A stretch of 29,222 nucleotides of DNA from assembly GCA_033557675.1 (NCBI GenBank), contig JAWQRM010000137.1:1-29222 (forward strand). The letters run 5' to 3'. The position numbers were made by a program, and so were the translations under genes. Positions 11,101-26,100 of this stretch are shown here, one piece after another; the stretch's first letter is position 1, and each line of letters starts with the position of its first letter. The notes below the pieces were generated by a model that was not told the origin of the DNA, did not search any database, and was given only the letters and a program-made list of their open reading frames with translations. Source of the stretch: Coptodactyla brooksi. Taxonomy: Eukaryota; Arthropoda; Insecta; Coleoptera; Scarabaeidae.

Positions 11101-14100
11101 ACTTCTAGTGCTATAAATAACTGGATGTCATATACTATTGTCATATACCTGATTCTTCTTTTTTATTGAAGTTAGTAGCTTCGGTATTTTGATAGGACTT
11201 TTGTATCCTTAAATAGAATGTTGTGGTTATCCTCTCCATGAGGCCGTGTTCTGCTACAGCAGACTTGTCTAGTTGGAATAAGCAGCAATGTCTTTTCTTC
11301 TCAGAATTCATTCGTCTTCGACGTGGTTATCGATTGACATTGATAATTTACCATCTAATTGACTCTCAGGAGTATAGAACTGTGTTATCTGAGCAATTTC
11401 TGCTTGGCACCACAGTCACGATGCAGTGCCCGGTCACGGACATTGATTGACTAACGCATACAACGCTCATCAGTTGAAAACTTGGAAAAAGTTGTACAAT
11501 CATTTCACATGATCAGACAATATTAGAAATTGATGCATTATGCAGTGCATTTTTTATGCGGCGCAAATTGTTCCTGATATTGTTGTCTCATAAACTAAAA
11601 ATTCAAAATCTCCTGCCCGATTATTTCTGTTCAATTAAGTGATGCACTAATTGACATGTATTAATCTCCATGTGAAGTCCATATTTCCATTTGAAATCCA
11701 TTTTAGTGTTTCAAGACTGTGTAATTATCTCCCGAAGTTGTGGCCCACCTTGCCGAACACCCAGTGCATAACAATTTAATTTAAACACGTACCTATAGCT
11801 GTTACCTTAGGTGTAGTATTGTTAATAACATAGTTATGAACAATGTATAATGAAGCATGCTTTTAAATGTCCTATTTTTGTTTTAAGATATGTTAAATCT
11901 GGAATAGTTAGAGATAAGTATAATTTTTCGATATGCTAAATGCACAACATTTAATATCAAAGTTAGTACAGTACTAGTTGTTTGTTGTTTGTCAAATGTG
12001 AATAAGTTTCATTTTCTATTTTTATTTAGTTTTGTATTTATGGATAAAAGCATATACTCTCTAATTTATTTGTGGTATGGATTTTCAGCTGGGCACTGTG
12101 TATTGGGCTAATTACAGGTTGATTTATTAATTAAAAATAAGCGTTAATAACTACGAAAATAATTTTTACTACGAAAAAAAAAACTTAACAGGAATGTAAT
12201 TATACTATTTAGGTTTTTGTTAATAAATGCGCACATACCCTTATAGTGGTAATTAATTTTCTTATTGTCTCATACAGCCGCCTGAAAGAATTCAAAGAAT
12301 ATGATGAATTACTGTATAGCCATTATATTATCTTTTACACCATATATGATGGAACATACTTATTATTTTATCCGTACCTATGTCGCTTTGAAAAGAACAA
12401 ATGCAATATTAAACAAATTAAAAATTAATACAAATTGACTTTAAATATTACTGGAGAAATCCACATATATAAGACAAAACATGCGTTTAATAAAAAAAAG
12501 TCTTTGACCTACATACTACAAATGTAGGTATTGGTATTCAAATGTAGAGTAACCAGTTGATTGGTATACTTTGCATAATTAGTGGCAATTGTTTGTTATT
12601 TTGATAATTTTCACAAGCACACACTGTCCACACATACAAACACATGAAAAAGGTGCAAGTGTATTTTACACACAGTGAGATATGATCATATGTGCCATAT
12701 TTAGTGCGCCATATCATTCTACTGTGAGTTGTGCCGCCTAGCAAGGCTTTGGCTAAGGATATAAGGAAGAAGGACTCATACTGACGAAGTACGAGTCCTT
12801 TGAAGGAAGCGATTAGGTTCGTTAGAGATAACATGCTGGGTGTCGTATCTAGAGTATCAAAAAAGTGGTGCAGAAAATTAAAAGAAACCGGAAATCAACA
12901 TACAAAAATGTGCCCATTGTGGTGTAAAAAATGGTGCCATTGCAATGCATCTTTGTGCCAGTGAAAATCAATAAGCAATCATTACATGTGAACGTGAGTA
13001 GCTAAATAATTAATAAGGAAAAACCGAAATGAAAACAAAAAAATTATAACTATTTTCCTCATGAATTATCGTATATATATAATAAAATATATATAAAACG
13101 AAAAAAAGGTAAAGAGGAAAAATCTTTAAAAAACCTCGTTAAGTTGGTCTCCTGCAAACGCTTTTGTAGACAGAAGAAAAAATTGATTAGGTTACAAAAA
13201 ACATGTAAAAAATACAATCAACAATGGTCCATCACGTCATGGAAAAAATCAGGAGTGTAAAAAGTGCTGCGGAAAACTATATATTAAAAATGTTACGCAG
13301 GCTTCAAAAATCCTCCTGGGTTGGGCTGCAATGGTAAAAAATACTGAAAATTACATACCACTTAGGATATGTCAAAAATACTAGTTAATTACAAATAAAA
13401 TGTACAGATATTTTCTTTCATATATGGTACCCACTTCAAGAATAAGTACAAACAGTTTATTTTATAAAGTAGATGATTTATGTAACCAACATTGTAGAAA
13501 TAATGTAATCATACTTTGTTCAGAAGAATACAATGCATAGTTATTGAAAGTTGTTTATATTTTGATTTTTATTCAGCAAATATAAAATGCAACGTAAACA
13601 CAGCTTTAAAAGTACTGTCTTTTAAAGTAGTATGTCGTATTGTATTCAAATTGATAATAGGTAGAAATCGTACATTTAAGTTAGGTCGATTATAAAACTT
13701 GAAAAATATTTTTCACTGTTGATCATAAGGCCGATAAAAGTCTCACCCAAGGCCTCTTCAGTTTATTCTGAAGAGAGAATCAGTTCATTTTGAAGTGAAC
13801 ATTCTGAACGGCACTTTCAGAGGTACTTTAAAGTCAATTATTCTGAAGAAATTATAAATTTATTTGCAGTTCCTATCGAAAATGGTCCAATTCCGTAATC
13901 TTGTGCAATCCTGGATGTTGTGTTCTATATGTTTTCAAAACGTTAAAAGGATCTGATGGGCAAGACACATCTCTGATGAAATTGATGTGAATGATAGAAT
14001 AGTGATGAATATTTCAAAATGTAACAAATTCTGCTGCTTTAAGGTAGGAACTACGTGAGAGAACTTTCCTGAGGACACTACCAAACGAATGTTATTTTGT

Positions 14101-17100
14101 GAAATCCTGACTCAAAACGACACATGGAAATGTAAATTTTTTATGAAATATTTTGTTTTCTGATGAATCATCTTTCCTATTTGTGGTGATTATGATCTGT
14201 TCATTGTGCAATATTAGGTTCCGGAAAATAACAATCTAGCTATTGGCATTCAAAAGCAGTATCCAGAGAACCCTTGTGGATTGCTTTCTTTTTTTGCGGT
14301 GTTTGGATTGGTGTTTCATGTCATTTTATCATTGGACTTACTAATGATGATTATAGATGGAAATTATGGATTATTACTTTGTCTTGCACATTATGGTTTT
14401 AATGTTTCTTTGTCCCTTATTGAAGAGTATTGAAGTCCCTTACTTCAGCTTATCACTTAAGACTGTTCAAGAGTCTATCTTCATATGAACATAGTATCGA
14501 TACTGTCTGATCTCTTAATCTATTCCTTAAAACTGTAGCCTATATTTTACATACCATATTCAATGAACAGATTTTCTTAAAGTTTTTGCACACTTTACAT
14601 TATTAATATTGCACTCCATTTCATTTGATCGTTTTAAATGATCTTTTGTTTCCAATGTTGTTTTGTTATTTCAGCACATGAGCTTCTGTTAGTTTTTACA
14701 TGGTTAGCTAGTGGGATGTCTAATCATTTCTTTGGTAGTTTGGTAGTTTGGTAGTTTTGGTAGTTTAATATCTTCCTATTATGTTTGGGTTGTTTAGTAT
14801 TTTTCTAAGTTTCAGTTTATCTTATGAGAATACTAGGAGACTTCATTCTTCATTCTTGCAATGCATTAGTTTAAGTTGTAACTGTTCCTTCTCATTTATA
14901 ATTTTCTAATAAAAGGTTCTAATTTGTTTCTGATGATAGCTTCATTTCTCTCTTCTTTGTAGATACATATTCTGTTAGTTGCTATAATTTCTTTTGTAAT
15001 ACCATTAATTCCGTCATCGATCTGAACAGTGATCTCCTATCAACACAAGTTCACTTTCATTCCTCTAAGATTGAATATATATACATATATATACACACAT
15101 ACTGGATTTTTGACAGTTGTTTCATAATAAATATTTAATGTATTGTTACTCATATATCTTATGCTTTAGTATGAATGTACCATAGCTACTATCTGATCTT
15201 TTAGTCTATTGCTATCTTTTCCATTTTGAATTATTTGCTCTTGTTTCCAGCATCGTTTCATTGTTTCAATTTATCATTCTATTATTTCTCACATACATGA
15301 TGGTTTCTGTGATCTACAATAATCTGGTTTGTTTAGTGTTTTACTACTGTGCAATTGGTTATTTCTTTTCTCATATTCTGCTTCTTAAAGTTGTGCGTTT
15401 GGAGCCTTTGTCTTCGTAGCCAAGTTAAACACTTGTCACCACTACACCAAAACTGGAAAATAACTGCACTATGCATGTTTTGATAACTAAAATATCATTA
15501 TCAGGAATGATGAAATACCTTTCTGAGTTTTCTGTTTAAGAAAGACATCTTCTTCGAATATTTACTATCCAAGCTCATATGCTACTATTTCAACCACACT
15601 TCGTTTATTGTGTAGCTATTTGGTTTGTAAGTCAAGCGATTTTGTTTTACAAATGTTCTTATCTTAACTATAATAGGCAACTTTAGAAGATCAACTTTCA
15701 CAAAATTTGGAAGTACCTTTACTTTTTGCAGGACTTGAGAAACCAAATATCTGCACCAATTAGCCTAAGATTACTAGCAATCTTACTACTAATCGTAATA
15801 TACCCGTTTCGTTCCATTGACAGTGAAGTTATCTCACTAAAATTATGGGTTTTCATTACTCCCGATGATGCTAACTTGGTTAGTGAAACGCCCATCGCAT
15901 AATTATTTTCCAGATTTGCTTCTTGTTAGTTGTAGATTGTTTAGTAATTTGTTGAAATACTTTAAAAATTATGCAATTGTTACTACTTGACCAAACCAGG
16001 AAGTTAACTACACGATGCACGTTTGCTGACCATGTCAGTATAATTGGGAGAGACTAGAGACAAAAAAGAGGCCTTTTGTCTTTTTCGCTTAAAAAATTGC
16101 TTAACTTTGTTACAAAACCAAAGGTTCCAAACCCAGCATTGATAAATCTGTAGACTAATGCTGACTAATTGCAAACAGACAGGGATGAAGTTTCTTTTTT
16201 TAGACAGTCTTAATCAAATAACTTCTTAAAAAAGACGAGAGTTTGGGATGTTATCTGAATGCTGTTTGAAAGTAGCATCTTAAGATCCTGTTTGATAGTT
16301 AGATTCAATTTGTGCAGAAGTCACAAAAATTAAAGCTGGAGATATGATTTATTCACAATTAATGCACATAATTAAAAAAAATAATTTAAAACATTATTCT
16401 TCATTGTTGGTTATACATATATCCCTATTCTTTTTATTTCATTTGTTTATATCTTATTGCTCAAATGGGCCACCACATTGCCAATCTGTGACGTGAACGA
16501 AACTAACTAACTAAATAATTTAACATTTAAGGATACGTTAGGTAAGGAGTATATTGTGATCAGTAACTGGAATATCGGAGCCCGAGTCTTTTGTAAACCT
16601 GCACCTGTATATACTTGAAACTCAAATCAAATGAATCGCAACCCTAAAGGATACGCCAACCGCTCTCTTTGACATTGACTGTAATTGAGATTCAAATCCT
16701 TAGGTGTGCGATTCAGAAAATATCTCTTACACGTAAGTTAAATTAATTTAATCAGAATTTTAATCGCCATAAGTCATCACTTAAAATTTAGGTAATAGAA
16801 ATATAGGTAGATAATGTGAAAGGAACGTACCATCTTCGTGGGTGCGTACTGTAATCGGGTAGGACGAAGGTCCATCACCAACGGAGGTCCCTGCCAGCAC
16901 CCAAATGCGATACTCAGTCCATCGCTTCAGTTCATCAATAGTAAAGCTAGTATTGTTTAATGTTATAATCGACGCCTCGCTATCCGATCGGCCTGCCTCG
17001 ACGAACTGTAGCTTGTAGTAAATAATGTTGCCGTTACTGCGTTCTGCCGGTGGGGGTTCCCAAGACACTCGGATCGACGTAGGACTTACCGCTTCACCGG

Positions 17101-20100
17101 TCACATTGGTGGGTGGTGCGCCAGGTACTACGGTGGCGTTAGCATTTTAATTTAAAGCCCAAAAGCACGTGGCCGTTTATGTTCTTAGTGGATATTAAAA
17201 GGATAAATTACCGAAGATCTAGAATTGTTCCTCTGTGTGTGTATAGATATATATTTTTGAGAACGTTCATTAATTTGTCAATAATAGATTGTCATGACGT
17301 GTACTGCATGTTAAACGATAATATTTTTAATTATATGAATGATTTAGCATAAATTATATGCTTAATTTGGTTTGTTTATTATATGTCATGGCATCAATAC
17401 GAAACTGTGTTACCAAAAATAACGTTTAATTAATTTTTTATGCTATATATAATTTTTAAATGGTACCTTGTTACTTACAACTTGTCTGCTTATTTATTTA
17501 AGTTTGTAGTATATAGAGATCAATCGTAGTATTATACTAATGACATGTACATATGTCATTAGTATAATGACATATGTACATGTCAATGAATGAAATGTAC
17601 ATATATTAATTAAATTTCAATATATGTTGAAATTACATATATTATATATGTATTTTAATTAAATTTCATGATTTAGTATATTGCTCATAACCGGTTGCTA
17701 GTATTATAATTTAATATGTAAAATATGAAACTCATTACAAAAATTTATCAGATATGTTTTCCATTTGTCAAATGCACGCTACTAAATCTTATTGTTTGTT
17801 AAAATATATTAGTATTTATTATATAGTATTATAATATGTTATTATATTTATTAGGAAAATTATTATGTGAATTTAATATGAATATCATGTTATTTATTTA
17901 ATATGGATATTAAGTATGCATATAGGATGAATATGCGTTTAGCTCTTATAAATTACAGGGCGCTTTTCTTCTTTAAAGCAGTGAATATTTCTTAAAAAGT
18001 TCGTCCTTGGACGTGATATATCTGGTTTACCCATAAGAATTTTTCCATAATTTTTGGTTTTTCTTCATCTCTTCAATCCCGTCAACACTTTTCTCATAGT
18101 TTCATAGCATCCAGCATAACAGTTTCAGCATATGTTGCAATGTTTGAACATTTTTTTGGTTGCACTATTAATGTCATCAAGTACAGGTTTTGATGCCGAT
18201 TTTGTCATTTTCCCCACATAATTCTTCTGGCAAAATTCGCTTATCAAAATAAACCTCTTTCTCTGTTGGCATAGTAATCGTAAATTGTTTGCTTCACCGT
18301 GGTACGACAATTACCTTGTTGTTGGATTCCTATGCCTAGACAGAAAATGGTTAATTTTGTCGTGGTTTTGAGTGTGCCTTTCACTCTCTCAAGAAATGTT
18401 CCACTAATTTGTGATTTATGCTGAAACTAGTGCATAATCATCTACATATAAAGTGATTAGAAGTTCTTTTGTTCTGGCATAATATAAGCATGGATTACCA
18501 TCACTTTGTTTGAAACGAAGGTCAACTAACAATTGTTTACTTCAGACTTTTTTCTCATAAAATATTCTCAATAATATACTCATAAACTAAATATATAAAT
18601 ATAAATAAACTCAATCTACAATTTGTAGATTGAGTTTGTACAAGCTTCTATCTTTTTCATTTCCCCAGTGTTGTTTTTTCTTACGTTGCACTTAAATTGT
18701 TACTTTACCTACTATGTGTAATCTGCAGCTTGGGACATGAAATGACTGCTCCCAGTATGCACTTCCATGAGGCAATTCTTCTTCAAAATATACTCTGAGC
18801 AAAAATGGATGTCTGCAATGTTTCTAACTGCCTATTGCTGTACATGGCTTTTTGTCACCTGTTCATCTTTTGCCAGTGGCCTGTATGTTATCATTTACTA
18901 TAATGACAGTACGCAAGCTTTAAAACAGTCGTGACTGCTCGTGATATGGATCGTCACACTATTATCCATATACCATCTTTCCTTATCTACCATTGTACTA
19001 AATACTGGATTACCATCAATTGCCAAGACTATCCGGTTTATGTTCATAGCGTTGTACTGTTTAGGCGGGCTTTCATCTGACACTTTCTCAGATAACCACC
19101 TACTTTTAACATTTCTTGATTCTATCATCAATTTCCACTCAAGGATTTACATTTTTTTTTACTTCAAATATTGTCCTCAAAGAGTCCAAGACTCACTTGA
19201 GAGAACTTACATTGGTGAATACAATAAATATAACAATACATGTACAACAAAGCATGAAAAATATACAAAAAAAAGAAACACATGCCTCATGTTGTATTCA
19301 TGAATATCTGGATTCCTTGTTAACAGTATGTCTGATTTAGTTGTTCTGTCTGGTTTAATTGATCCATTTTTATAATGCTTGCTAGTGATAAAAAGATGTA
19401 CACACTATAATGTCACCAAGGGTGTTCTTGGGTAGGTTGTATATGACTTTCATTGCTTTGTTTTGAAGTACTTCAAACTTCTTCATCTCTGTCGCTGTTG
19501 CTTGCCTCCAAACCATTGATATGTATGCAAAGTGAGACTTTTCCTGGGCAAAGTAGATATTTCTTTTTGTAGCACGATGGAGATATGATGATCGCTCCTG
19601 AGCACACCTACAAGTTGGGCAATTTTATTAGCAATGTGATGTACATGATCTGCCCAGATGAGACGGTTATTGATTTTAAGGCCTAGAAATGTGGCAGAGT
19701 TAACTTCTGTAATAATTTGCCCATTGTGCACTATTGTATTGTATTTTATATAATCATGTATGGTTTGCATGTTCTCATTCTCATGTGTCGTAGTCTTGAA
19801 ATTGAAGTTGTTTCATGAAGAAGTGTTGCGTCATTGGCAACAAGTATGAGCTTGCCTTTCAGTGGAAGTTTCGCAAAATCATTAAAATCATTATCAAAAA
19901 AATCATTAATAAAAATGATGAACAATGGCGAAGACAAGCTTAAGCCTTTGGGGAACACCAATCTCAATTTGAACTACTCCGCTTTTGGCTTCGTTAATCT
20001 TTGTATATCATTGCTTATTTTGTTATTATTTTTTTATTATCAAGGGCTTCCTGGATTTCATCTACAGTGGCCATTTTAGTGTTTCTTTCCTTTCGGAATC

Positions 20101-23100
20101 CATGTTGGTGATTATAGAAAAATGATTGCCCTTCAAGAAATTGGGATATTTTTTTTCATTATCCTTTCCAGTATTTTTGTAAATGTTGGTATGTTGCAGA
20201 TAGGTCTGAAATTTCATATATCATTTTTATCTCCACTCTTGTGTTCTCACTTCACTATTCTATGGAAGTTATCGTTCCTATTTTCATTTTCACATTCATT
20301 TCAGCAGTTCTTATTGAAAGATTAATAACTTCAAGTAGTTCAAGTAGTTCAGCGTTTCCGCAGTACTTTTTCATTTCTTTGTTCATCTTTGAACCTTGTT
20401 CATGGCTGCAAATAGTCTTCAGTTAAGGTGGCTACATTTTGCACATATGTAGTAATCTGGCTACTGCTTGTATCCAGATTGTAATTTGTAACTGAATAAT
20501 TTTATGAATGAATCATATGCATAATCATTTGATATGCTACTATGCAACGAACACAGTTCTTTCAAAACTTCTCTGATAGTACTATGTTTCATAACATTCT
20601 GCAAATTCTTTTCATTCATATTTGTCACAATTGCGAGATGTGTTGTACTGTGTATTCTGAAGAAATTTCTCTTTTCCAAATTTTCCATTTGTAGTTTTGA
20701 TATTTCGACTTTTTCTCAATACTTTCTTCGTGAATCTTGATGGTCCTACCTTGTGAAAGTAGTGGAGAATGGTTGATGCAACCACCCTCTGCTGCCTTGT
20801 CAAGAAAGAGAAGATTATATCAAATATTGCTGTGGTGTCCTACATATTAAGTTGTTTTTAATGGTACTATGCAGCACATTAAATGATGACTATAATATAT
20901 AAATCATATTTTAAAAATAGCTGGTTGATGTAAAGTGCAGTACAATTAACAAATGGAATATTCATTCGATAAATAATGAAATCTACTTTCTACCTCGTAG
21001 GCGACATGGATTAAACACAATTTTGCATAACTCTATATTTAATTATACTTTAAGCATAAGTAATTTTTGTATATTTTTATAGATAGAACAAAATGTACAG
21101 TATTCTTGCAATATATTTTGAACTGTACGTATTATGTATGAGTGTAGAGTTCCATACACTTCATCCAGTTGGACCCTTCTTTGCAAGGTCGATTTACTCA
21201 CATGGTCCTTGATATCAGACCTGTCTCGAATGTGAGTATTAAGCTATTTTTTGAGGTATCAAGTCACTGGAACTTAGTATAATACTAGTTTCAAGACAAG
21301 AAGGGGCATTCATCTAGTTATTGAGTTATTATGTAGTTATTAACAGTTTAAGGTGGTTTTTGAGGTGCAGTGGTATTTTTGGAATGAGAAGCACACCATA
21401 AAAAGTTCAGGTTTTTGTACAGACGTTGCTAACTATTTTGTGGGTAATGACTTATATTACAACATTAGTTCAAATTCTGATATTTTGTATTGACAATTGT
21501 TGCTTATCGTAATACTGATTATTTAGAAAGTACATTTATTGGTATAAAAAATATTTAATATACTCAATTTTTTTTTCTAGTCAGACAAAATAATCATTGA
21601 AAAAGTAATGAACGCTTTTTCATATAAAAATATAAACAAAGGTAAAAAACAAATCCGAAAAGAACAGAATTAAACAAAAATATCGCACAAGGTGCACTGT
21701 TGCACATAATACTCTAATAGATTGTATATTCGCAAGGCGAAAAAGTACTGTGATGCAGTGCTGATTGACACATTAATATCCACTGACAACTAAAATTACT
21801 ACATGCAATGCATTTACAAGTAAATAAATAATAAAAAATGTGCACACTTCACACTCTCTTTCTGTAAAAAACTCGCACCTCACAAAACATCTATTTGTTA
21901 TGTAAGTATTTTAGATGAATCGACGTTCATCAACTCCATTTTTTTACATCTTACCATACTGCTTCGTTCTCACAGGAATGGGCGGGGTTGTTGCTCCTTC
22001 TCCTCTTTGAGACCTCGCTGCAAGCCACACATAATACAATGTGTTTGGATACAATCCCGTTAGGGTATAAGTTTCGGCGATTGGTATTCTTCGGTGATGC
22101 TTCTCTTTAGCATAAGTATCATTCCAGTACAGTTCGTAACTTACAATACTTTCACCAGAATGTACTGGTTTGCTCCACTGCAAAGTTACAGAAGTCTCCC
22201 CTATGTCAGATGCTCTTAAATTGCTTGGCTGGCTTGGTACACCTTGAATATATATAAACGGAAACATTAGTACTACTTTTAAAAGTGTATTTGCAAGAAA
22301 TTTTATATTTCTAAACTCTAGAATTTGTTCTGATGAATTCTGATGAATTTGCTTGGGTTGTGACAACAATAACACTAATACAATAATAATAATTACTAAC
22401 AATTTAATCTAACACTTTAATAATTATTAAATTTACATTAATATTAATAATATTAACATAAACATATAGGAAACAGTTATTTAGTTTTTCATCAGGGGAT
22501 GTTGCTATAGTAATTACCGTGTTTTATGGCTTTAAGCATGGACATACCATAAACTAAAAAAAATGAGGGGAGAAAAAAATGTTTAAAACTGTGTCACTGT
22601 CCTAATTGGGTATGACTTTTAAAGTGCAGTTTATAATTTAGTTTTATTTAAGCTTTCCTATTATTGGATTATCCCATTAGGAAATGATGGAATGTCCTTG
22701 GGTAAACATTGAAGTTTCATAAATCATCTCATAAGAAAGTTATTCACTCTGTGAAAAAAATCAAATACGTATGAGAGTAAATACACTTCTCCAAATAAAT
22801 GCAAAGGACTCAAATCTTGTAGTTTTTAAAAACTGAAAAGCCAGAGACACTGTAATCATCAATAAAGTTATTGATGATTAAAGTTAGTGATGTAACCAAC
22901 TATTAATACCCTTAGGTATCAATGTTATTGTATTGAAATGTTGTGGTTGTTGCTTAAGTGCAAATGTGTTGCCTTTACTGATGGTGTCTTCAGGGTAGGT
23001 CGCTTATTGGTGAGCAACTGATGTTCTGTATTGATGTTCAGTAATGCGAGTGTTACCAGGCACGTTATATACCTGATTGATGGGTTTTAATTGGGTTTTG

Positions 23101-26100
23101 ATTGCTCTACTTAGTCACTATGGTTGACTTATCCTATATTAAAGCAAACTCTGGTTCAGCAGCAATCTGGTTCATTGTTCTGTTTATTCAACCGAGCTGA
23201 TTTCCATAGATGGTTCAGCTACAGTGTAGTCTATTGTAGCTTCATCCCAGTTGATCTTGTTCGGGTATTGCATTATTTCCAAAACTTATCTTCTGATGAC
23301 ATAATAACGAGCCTTTCTAGTCAGTTGGTATGCTCAACGAAAATTTGTTGTTTTTTCCTGATTGAATGCTGAGTAACTGTTGATCTTTTCACTTGACTTT
23401 GTTTTACAAACCCAATTGTATGTTGGGTTACACCCGGAGTCATGAGGGAGAGTTTTTGGCAGACAGTAGCGTTTTGTTGCAAAAGAATGGCGTCCATCCA
23501 AAAGTGTACAAGCCTCATGTACTAAATCCTGGATCATTGATCACAACCGCCAATTCTTCCAAATATGTCAATTTGCCACCCACCTCCTTCAATTTGCTTC
23601 ATCGCAAATCGAATACTTGGGGCTGTCTATTCAGGTGGCTGAGGAAGTCAACTAAGGTACCTTGACTGTGAAGCCAGGTGATGAAGGAGTCATCCTTATA
23701 GTGAAAGTATATCTTAGATTTTAGTGGAGTATTGGTGAGTAGTAGAAAATCAGTAGTTGCCGAGTATTCCTTCATGGAGAAACTCACTTCGAGAATACCA
23801 AAGTACTGGTCAGAACTACTAGCTGTTATAACGCAGTCAAAAAGGGCAATTTGAAAATAATGCGGCATTCAAATTACAAGGTGATGGGCTATATCTGAGC
23901 TGTTTATGAAAAAATTTTTGATTCTGCAGAATAAATAAAGCAGAAGAGTGGCCACTGAACCAGGGTCTATCCCAACATCAGATAGGTCAGCCCTAATAAC
24001 TAATAAAGGTATAACTTACAGGAATATATTGTGCTAGATAACGTGATAGAACATCATTACTGCGCAGCAGATGTATTCATTCATGGTTTACATGGTAGTG
24101 AAAATTGCTTGTTGAAAAATATACTTTTTGTCTGCTAAAAATCAGTAGCTAATTAGTAACTATAGGTAATTGTACTGCAGATTACCCTAAGGATATCAAT
24201 TTTGAAATATTTTCTTTCCAAATATTGTTTAAAAATCAGTTACTACAACACAACAACTGATATCTTTGTTCTGAAAGGTGGTTCTTGTCTCGATTTGGCA
24301 GTTTAGAGCTGTGGTACAATTGTTTATTAAGTACATTTTGTATTTATTTAATGTTTTATTTCACAATCAATTCTATTTATGTTGTAAATTTTATTTCAAT
24401 GCAGATATTATTTTGTGCTATCATCTTCTATCACATCCTTCTTTTTTATATTTTAGGCAAATATATAAGTTTTTTCATCAAGTGCAGTGAACTACTATAA
24501 ATGTACATTTAAGTGTAATATATAGTCATTGAAGCTAATCAATTTAACTGCTTACTAGATGTCTTGTCAAAAATATACCTTGTTGTGTTTTAACGTGCAC
24601 AGGAGCACTTAGTGGTCCCGGTCCTACAGAAGTAAAACCTTGTACCCTGATTGTATAAATTGTGTGAGGTGTAAGATCGCTGATTGTCGTAAGTCTGTTA
24701 TTATCTACGGTTTGGGTTTTCCACTGTGCCATGGCCAAATTTGGGTCTTCGGTGTAGTATACTTTGTAACCCTAAAAACATCCATTAAAATAAGTCTGCA
24801 TAAATAAATTATCATATTGTAGTAATACAATAACTTGTCCATTGGGTGTTTCTGGTTCATCCCACTGTATGACCATGGTACTCGAGCTTAAAGGCCGCAC
24901 TTGTACATTTCTCGGTGCTGTACCAGGAGCTATTAAAAATAAAAATAGAAACGTGATAAATAATGACAGACTGTAGTGGTTCATTTTCACTTACTGGCTC
25001 CTCCAAGAAAAGAGTCAGCTAATAAAAGGTATAGTTAGTATTAGAAGTATGAAAGTGTTAGAACTACCTGTTAGGTTTACAGATACATATATACAGATAC
25101 ATGTATAAGTTTCTAGTAATTTACAATAAAGTAGGTATAAATTCTACAAATATGGTGGATACTCTACAACTATTTACTAATAATATATAAATGGGTAAAG
25201 ACGTGAGAAGTATTAACATAAAGAATGAGTCAAACTGAGATTAAACTGCTAAACATTAAAAGTAGAGCAATAGATAACAATCAAAACTTAATACTGCAAG
25301 TGAGTGTACACATAATTGAACTATTTCCTTCATATTATAATAACTGATAAATAGCATGATATTAAACTTTGTTTTTGACAGAACTTCAGTGACAAGTTGC
25401 CTCTCTCCAGCGTTAACTTGTTAACGGGATGAAGATTGTGTTGGAAGAATTTTAAGCAAAATGCTAATTCAGATGGCACATGACAAGTCCTAACATCTAT
25501 TTTTACAATAACACACTTACTAGAAATATTTTTTATTTCAAAGTTTTTATTGTTCACGTCTGAATATATTTGTTCAGGGAATGTGTCTATGCACACAGCT
25601 TCCATCATGTCACAACTTACAACTGATTTTTGATGCTCTTCAGGAAATCCACGTCACTTACAAGTAGAAGTTGTTTGGTTTCTTTTCGAGTAACGATTGC
25701 GCGTCTCTCCTTTGTGGCAGATCATTATATCAATCGCAAGAAATGGACTACCAAATCCAACGAACAATCCCACTACAGCTTTTTTGAGATAAAATCTTTG
25801 CTGCTAACCACAACTTGGTCTCGTATTATTTCATTTACAAATGTAACAGGATTGTGCGCCAGGCTGTGTAATTGTGGGATAAAGTCGTCAATATTTTGGC
25901 CTAAAATATGGTGTGAAAACGATACCATTCATAGAATATATTTTGCTGGAAATGAAGTAACAATAAGTAAGAAAGTAGCTACTTGCGAATCAATAATTTT
26001 AAATGAAAAATTGCGTCCATTTGAACTCCTATCAAATAAATTAGCGATTCCACCTGGTCATTTTTTGGTTTTGCATTAAGGCCAGATGCGGTCCCGAATC

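Noticed and set aside
12901..12950. Zinc-ribbon-like KCAHCGVKNGAI in a plus frame, similar to an RNA polymerase III large subunit motif
   Set aside because: Only about 12 residues match, with stops close on both sides and no other subunit blocks near; taken as chance.
18941..19303. Plus-strand ORF of 120 codons
   Set aside because: It overlaps the copia protease fragment on the minus strand, and its product has no motif.
20122..20740. Several hydrophobic plus-strand ORFs (F/I/L/S-rich)
   Set aside because: T-rich antisense of the non-LTR retrotransposon; hydrophobicity follows from base composition.
22245..22402. N-terminal extension of the FN3-3 ORF with a hydrophobic stretch (LVIIIIVLVLLL), like a signal peptide and alternative start
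   Set aside because: It lies upstream of a good acceptor (attcaag) that fits the Lar frame, has AT-rich intron composition, and an internal start here has no counterpart known to me in Lar.
24930..24990. Upstream extension of the FN3-2 ORF (ending FITFLFLFLI) as a signal peptide and alternative first exon
   Set aside because: The hydrophobic run is the pyrimidine tract of the acceptor translated; the splice chain continues from the FN3-1 exon in phase.
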